The notes beneath the pieces were generated by a model that saw only the letters and a list, made by a program, of their open reading frames with translations, did no database searches and was not told the DNA's origin. A stretch of DNA of 64,000 nucleotides from Nocardia sp. NBC_01327 (GTDB taxonomy: Bacteria; Actinomycetota; Actinomycetes; Mycobacteriales; Mycobacteriaceae): positions 124,001 through 188,000 of the forward strand of contig NZ_CP108384.1 in the NCBI RefSeq assembly GCF_035958815.1. The letters run 5' to 3'. Made by a program: the position numbers and the translations under genes. Shown piece by piece: positions 61,180 through 64,000 of the stretch; the first letter of the stretch is position 1, and each line of letters opens with the position of its first letter.

Positions 61180-61228
61180 AAGTCGAAATCGCCAATTCGT
61201 CACCCTGCCAACGCAATACACTCGATAC

Positions 61229-61690
61229 ATGTACGTTCCGTGCGCGGTGTTCCGGCGGACTCCCCTCGAGCGAGCCGACGAACGCCTTGCCTGGGACCGC
61301 GACGATCAGTACTTCTTCGCGGCCGGCGCATGTCACGTCCTCGCGTATGCGTTCCTGTCCTGCCACAACGGATTCGGGGCGATGGGGCTATGGCCTACCG
61401 GTGCTGAAAACCCCGGCCATGTGTACGCCTCGAACGGGGTGTGGGCCTTCGATCACTCCGGATGGACACCGGAACCGGAACTTCTCCTCACCTCCCGCGC
61501 GGCCGAACCCCGCCCCGACTATCAGGCCCGGCCGATCGATTTGGCTCTGGACGAGCTGTGCGCCCGGTACTGGATGCGCGGCCGCCGCGAATTCGCCCAC
61601 GACCCCTGGCAACGCGCCCACGACTACATCTCGCGATTTCCCGACCCACGATCGCAGCACCCCGGGGATCAGAAATCCAAGGCGAGCTGA
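61229..61690 (+). CDS. Hypothetical protein downstream of TraA
   Basis: A 153-residue protein from ATG 61229. RDDQYFFAAGACHVLAYAFL and YASNGVWAFDHSGWTPEPEL, then DLALDELCARYWMRGRREFA, suggest a compact alpha/beta protein. Proteins of this appearance often follow TraA-type relaxases on actinobacterial plasmids, but no role is known. Its end overlaps the convergent gene by 22 bp. Confidence 0.6.
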   Translation: MYVPCAVFRRTPLERADERLAWDRDDQYFFAAGACHVLAYAFLSCHNGFGAMGLWPTGAENPGHVYASNGVWAFDHSGWTPEPELLLTSRAAEPRPDYQARPIDLALDELCARYWMRGRREFAHDPWQRAHDYISRFPDPRSQHPGDQKSKAS

Positions 61691-62685
61691 GTGTCCTCAC
61701 GATCGGCAGGTCGCGCCCGCCCCGGATGCTGGATCGGCGGTGCGGCCCGCAATGCATGGATCTGCGGCAGATCAGGTTTGACCTGACCCAACCGGCGCGC
61801 GACTTGCGCCGGGTCGGATTCATCGGCAACTACGTGCTGGGCGTGAGTGGCGCGCAGCACCCCGGGGCCGATGCCGTCCCCATTACGCAGCCCTGCCTCA
61901 CGGCCGAGGTCGCGCACGACGTCCTCGATCTGCCGCTGCGAGAGCCGCCGGAGATCACAGTCGGTGCCGTCGTTGTCCCCCGCGAGGAAGAATGCTTTGA
62001 TCCGCAGGTCCCCCAGCAGTTCCCTGCGCTCGGCGTCCCATTCGGCTAGCGCTGTGCGTGCACGACGCGGCAGGTAGACCCTGCGGCCAGGCGCAAGCAC
62101 GAAACTGCGGGGGCCATCGAGTACGACATGGTCCGCGTCGAGGGCCTCGGCCTCGGATTCGCGCAGCCCACCGTAGAGCAGCACCATCACGACCGCCAGA
62201 TTCCGTGCCCGGCGAATGCGGAACAGCCTGGTGTGGGCTGCGCGCTCTTGAGCGGTCGCGATCAGCTGGGACTGCTCGGTGATTCCCAGAGGGCTGGTGA
62301 GGACTCGGCGGATCTCGGCAGGGGCAACAGCGGTGCCGCCGAGCCCGAGGAACTGGAAATAGGCATTGACCGCCGCCAGGGTCACATTCCAGGTGCTCGG
62401 AGTACGCCCGAGACTCTTCAGATGCTGCAGGTAGACCCGCACTGCCTCATCGCGCCCTTCCGGGGTGATGAGCGCATGCCGGTGGTCGGGGCCGGCATCG
62501 CGCAGCCAGCTCAGGAACAGGGCCACTCGCCGGGCGTATTCCACCCGGGTCCGCGGCACCAGCGGGCGGTCGCGGCGGGCAGCGAGCCGCAGCACGAACA
62601 CCGGATCAACGACGTAGGGATCGGCAGGGTCGGCATCGGCCGTCGCCGCGGCCTGGTCCGCAGGAGTGCCTTCGGCACTGTCCAT
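61669..62685 (-). CDS. Tyrosine recombinase-like protein lacking a clear nucleophile
   Basis: A 338-residue protein. The core-binding domain (RTRVEYARRVALFLSWLRDA) and LYGGLRESEAEAL (catalytic Arg) are normal. In place of HxLRHT it has GVLRATHAQHVVAD: Arg is present but the first His is not, and no Tyr follows in the ~55 C-terminal residues. It is either a degenerate recombinase or a DNA-binding derivative. ATG 62685 with AGGCAGG upstream. Confidence 0.65.
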   Translation of the reverse strand: MDSAEGTPADQAAATADADPADPYVVDPVFVLRLAARRDRPLVPRTRVEYARRVALFLSWLRDAGPDHRHALITPEGRDEAVRVYLQHLKSLGRTPSTWNVTLAAVNAYFQFLGLGGTAVAPAEIRRVLTSPLGITEQSQLIATAQERAAHTRLFRIRRARNLAVVMVLLYGGLRESEAEALDADHVVLDGPRSFVLAPGRRVYLPRRARTALAEWDAERRELLGDLRIKAFFLAGDNDGTDCDLRRLSQRQIEDVVRDLGREAGLRNGDGIGPGVLRATHAQHVVADESDPAQVARRLGQVKPDLPQIHALRAAPPIQHPGRARPADREDTQLALDF

Positions 62686-62850
62686 GGTGTTCACCTGCCT
62701 TTCCTGTGCGATCTCAGTCTCGAGCATCGCAGCAGGTACCGACAAGCCTGACGCAACAACCAATTTGTCACGAACCCAATCGCTTGTGGCCGTGACTAAT
62801 TGAGTATTTTAGCGCGGTTCTAATACAACCTCGGACGGATATGGAGCCCG

Positions 62851-63510
62851 ATGGACGGACTCGGAGGTGGCCGCACCCGCATACTGGTCGGTGCGGGACG
62901 GGGGTTTGGTGTGATCAGCGTTCTCATCGCAGCCGTGGGAATTGCGGGGACGGTTCTCGGGACGGTGCTGACCGCCGCAATCGCGGCCAGGGCCGAAGGG
63001 CGTCGGCAGGCCGTGGCGGAGCGGCAGCAAGTGCGGCAAGAGCTGACGCAGCAGGACAGCCAACTGCGGGAGTTACGTCTCGAGCATCTGCGGTGGCGGC
63101 GAGAACGCCGTCAGAGCGTGTACCTCGATCTGCTCACGGCCATAAGTGCCGCGGATCGGGCCGACCAGCAGTACTTTCGCGAACTGGACACCGCGCCGGC
63201 ACCGGTAGCGGTGGACGAGGCTCGACTGGCCGCGATTCGTAGCCTGTTCAAGGACACCGAACAGGTCTATTACCTGGTCGCCCTCGAAGGCCCGACCAGC
63301 GTTGCCGAGGTAGGGCAGAGGTTGATCCAGCAGCTCGGTGCCCTGGTTCGCGATGTCCGGGGTTTCGCCGAGGCGCACGCGCAGGCCGCGGCAGATCTCG
63401 ACGAACGCCGCGGAATCGTCGAAGCCGCCGGGAGCGCCTTCATGACGGCACAACGTGAGTTCCTCGAGGCCGCTCGCGCCGCACTCGACGAGATCGTCGG
63501 CGCGCCTTGA
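62851..63510 (+). CDS. Membrane-anchored coiled-coil protein
   Basis: Up to 219 residues: one transmembrane helix (VISVLIAAVGIAGTVLGTVL), then a charged coiled coil (ARAEGRRQAVAERQQVRQEL) and a helical domain. Start at ATG 62851 (GGAG 4 nt before) or GTG 62911. Not recognised; it could be a structural or sensing protein. Confidence 0.55.
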   Translation: MDGLGGGRTRILVGAGRGFGVISVLIAAVGIAGTVLGTVLTAAIAARAEGRRQAVAERQQVRQELTQQDSQLRELRLEHLRWRRERRQSVYLDLLTAISAADRADQQYFRELDTAPAPVAVDEARLAAIRSLFKDTEQVYYLVALEGPTSVAEVGQRLIQQLGALVRDVRGFAEAHAQAAADLDERRGIVEAAGSAFMTAQREFLEAARAALDEIVGAP

Positions 63511-63565
63511 GAATCGAAGAACCGCAACGGTGGGGCGCGCTCGGTGTCGATTGATGCAGGGCGGG

Positions 63566-63751
63566 CTACAGCCGGTTGATCGTGTGCCTGACTCCGGCTA
63601 TGAACAGCAGCGCCTCCTCGGTCGCCTCCATCGCGTCTTCGGCGGGCACTGCGTGGCTGGACTCGGTGGTGACCCAGTGCGGTTGATGGGTGCCCAGGAA
63701 GAACTTCACCTCGGTAAGGCCAGGTCCGGCAACGGCTCCGGTGGCCGCCAT
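63566..63751 (-). pseudogene. Possible DUF7221-type remnant
   Basis: The stretch VKFFLGTHQPHW, starting at an internal GTG, resembles the extreme N-terminus of the deazapurine-modification/DUF7221 type (KFFLGTHxPxWL). The remaining ~33 residues do not continue that family and end at a stop at 63566, so a deletion seems to have joined two ends. The frame overlaps the end of the DUF1173 gene. Confidence 0.3.
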
Positions 63752-64000
63752 CCGATGAGGTGGGTACCGCAGCGCTGATATTCGCCGATCTTGATTTCCT
63801 TGCGCCGCAAGTACTCTTCGCTGTCCAGGCCCCAGACTTCGACCACCGTGGGCTCGGTGGTGTCGGTGAGGACGAAGTCCGGCAGCGTCAGCGCGGTGTG
63901 GTCGTAGCGGACCGGTTTGAGGAACGTGCGTCCGGCCTGCTGCAGCGCGGCCGCCATGACGAGTTCGTGGCTGGAATCGGCGGGGATATAGGTGCTGCCG
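63706..64000 (-). CDS. DUF1173-like protein, C-terminal part
   Basis: The frame enters from the right edge and ends at 63706; about 98 codons are visible. LPDFVLTDTTEPTVVEVWGL followed by EEYLRRKEIKIGEYQ and LIGWRP matches the C-terminal PD-(D/E)xK-like end of DUF1173 proteins carried by plasmids and integrative elements. The start lies outside the window. Confidence 0.6.
   Translation of the reverse strand, partial: GSTYIPADSSHELVMAAALQQAGRTFLKPVRYDHTALTLPDFVLTDTTEPTVVEVWGLDSEEYLRRKEIKIGEYQRCGTHLIGWRPPEPLPDLALPR

Noticed and set aside
1..64000. tRNA, rRNA and classical riboswitches
   Set aside because: No cloverleaf, rRNA core sequence or known riboswitch core was recognised by reading; a covariance-model scan would settle this.

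Overview
The window is high-G+C actinobacterial DNA. Its gene content points to Nocardia or a close mycolic-acid relative: a type VII secretion-associated protein, spore-associated-protein-A-like exported proteins, an Rv3235-family protein, a DUF574-type methyltransferase and a TraA/MobF relaxase. The genus is inferred from these families, not from a marker gene. I see no rRNA, tRNA or CRISPR array.

Positions 1-8,200 are a scarred accessory region. They hold a type VII secretion-associated pair, three dispersed SapA-like exported proteins (2345, 4855, 6111), broken resolvase and integrase pieces, a decayed copy of a Phd-like gene, and the C-terminal end of a calpain-like domain joined to a small downstream gene. 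From 8,269 to 12,237 a 189-bp inverted repeat, itself an integrase remnant, encloses a three-gene cassette: a YczE-type membrane protein, a PLP aminotransferase and a haem-oxygenase-like iron enzyme.

Positions 12,326-26,176 look like a small biosynthetic locus. A tightly coupled minus-strand operon (23077 down to 14079) encodes a GHKL-like protein of unknown role, a SAM methyltransferase, a 42-residue peptide, a B12-binding radical SAM protein, a thymidylate-kinase-like/DegT aminotransferase fusion, a formyltransferase-fold protein, a cupin and an EEP-fold phosphodiesterase. An aldo/keto reductase and a Nudix hydrolase lie beside its 3' end. An XRE-TPR regulator is transcribed divergently. 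This set is the best candidate for an undescribed system; the product is unknown, but kinase, Nudix and EEP folds suggest a nucleotide- or sugar-phosphate-linked small molecule.

Positions 26,198-40,700 are mixed: a truncated integrase, small secreted and membrane proteins, a large NB-ARC/TPR protein whose TPR units repeat every 120 bp, regulators and methyltransferases, a broken ATP-dependent DNA ligase, a BrnT/BrnA-like toxin-antitoxin pair, and the intact Phd-like gene.

Positions 41,200-64,000 carry the backbone of a conjugative or mobilisable element or plasmid. A long plus-strand series begins with a PP2C phosphatase and runs through many small proteins, a ParB-like protein, a DUF6573 protein and an Rv3235-family protein to a strong terminator at 52,216. 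After it come a three-gene tyrosine-recombinase module, the 1640-residue TraA relaxase/helicase, further recombinase-like genes and a DUF1173 protein running off the window. The series shares an AT-rich promoter-like element (three copies), a shared leader block (two copies), and intergenic hairpins, three of which have the same 15-nt loop with different paired stems.
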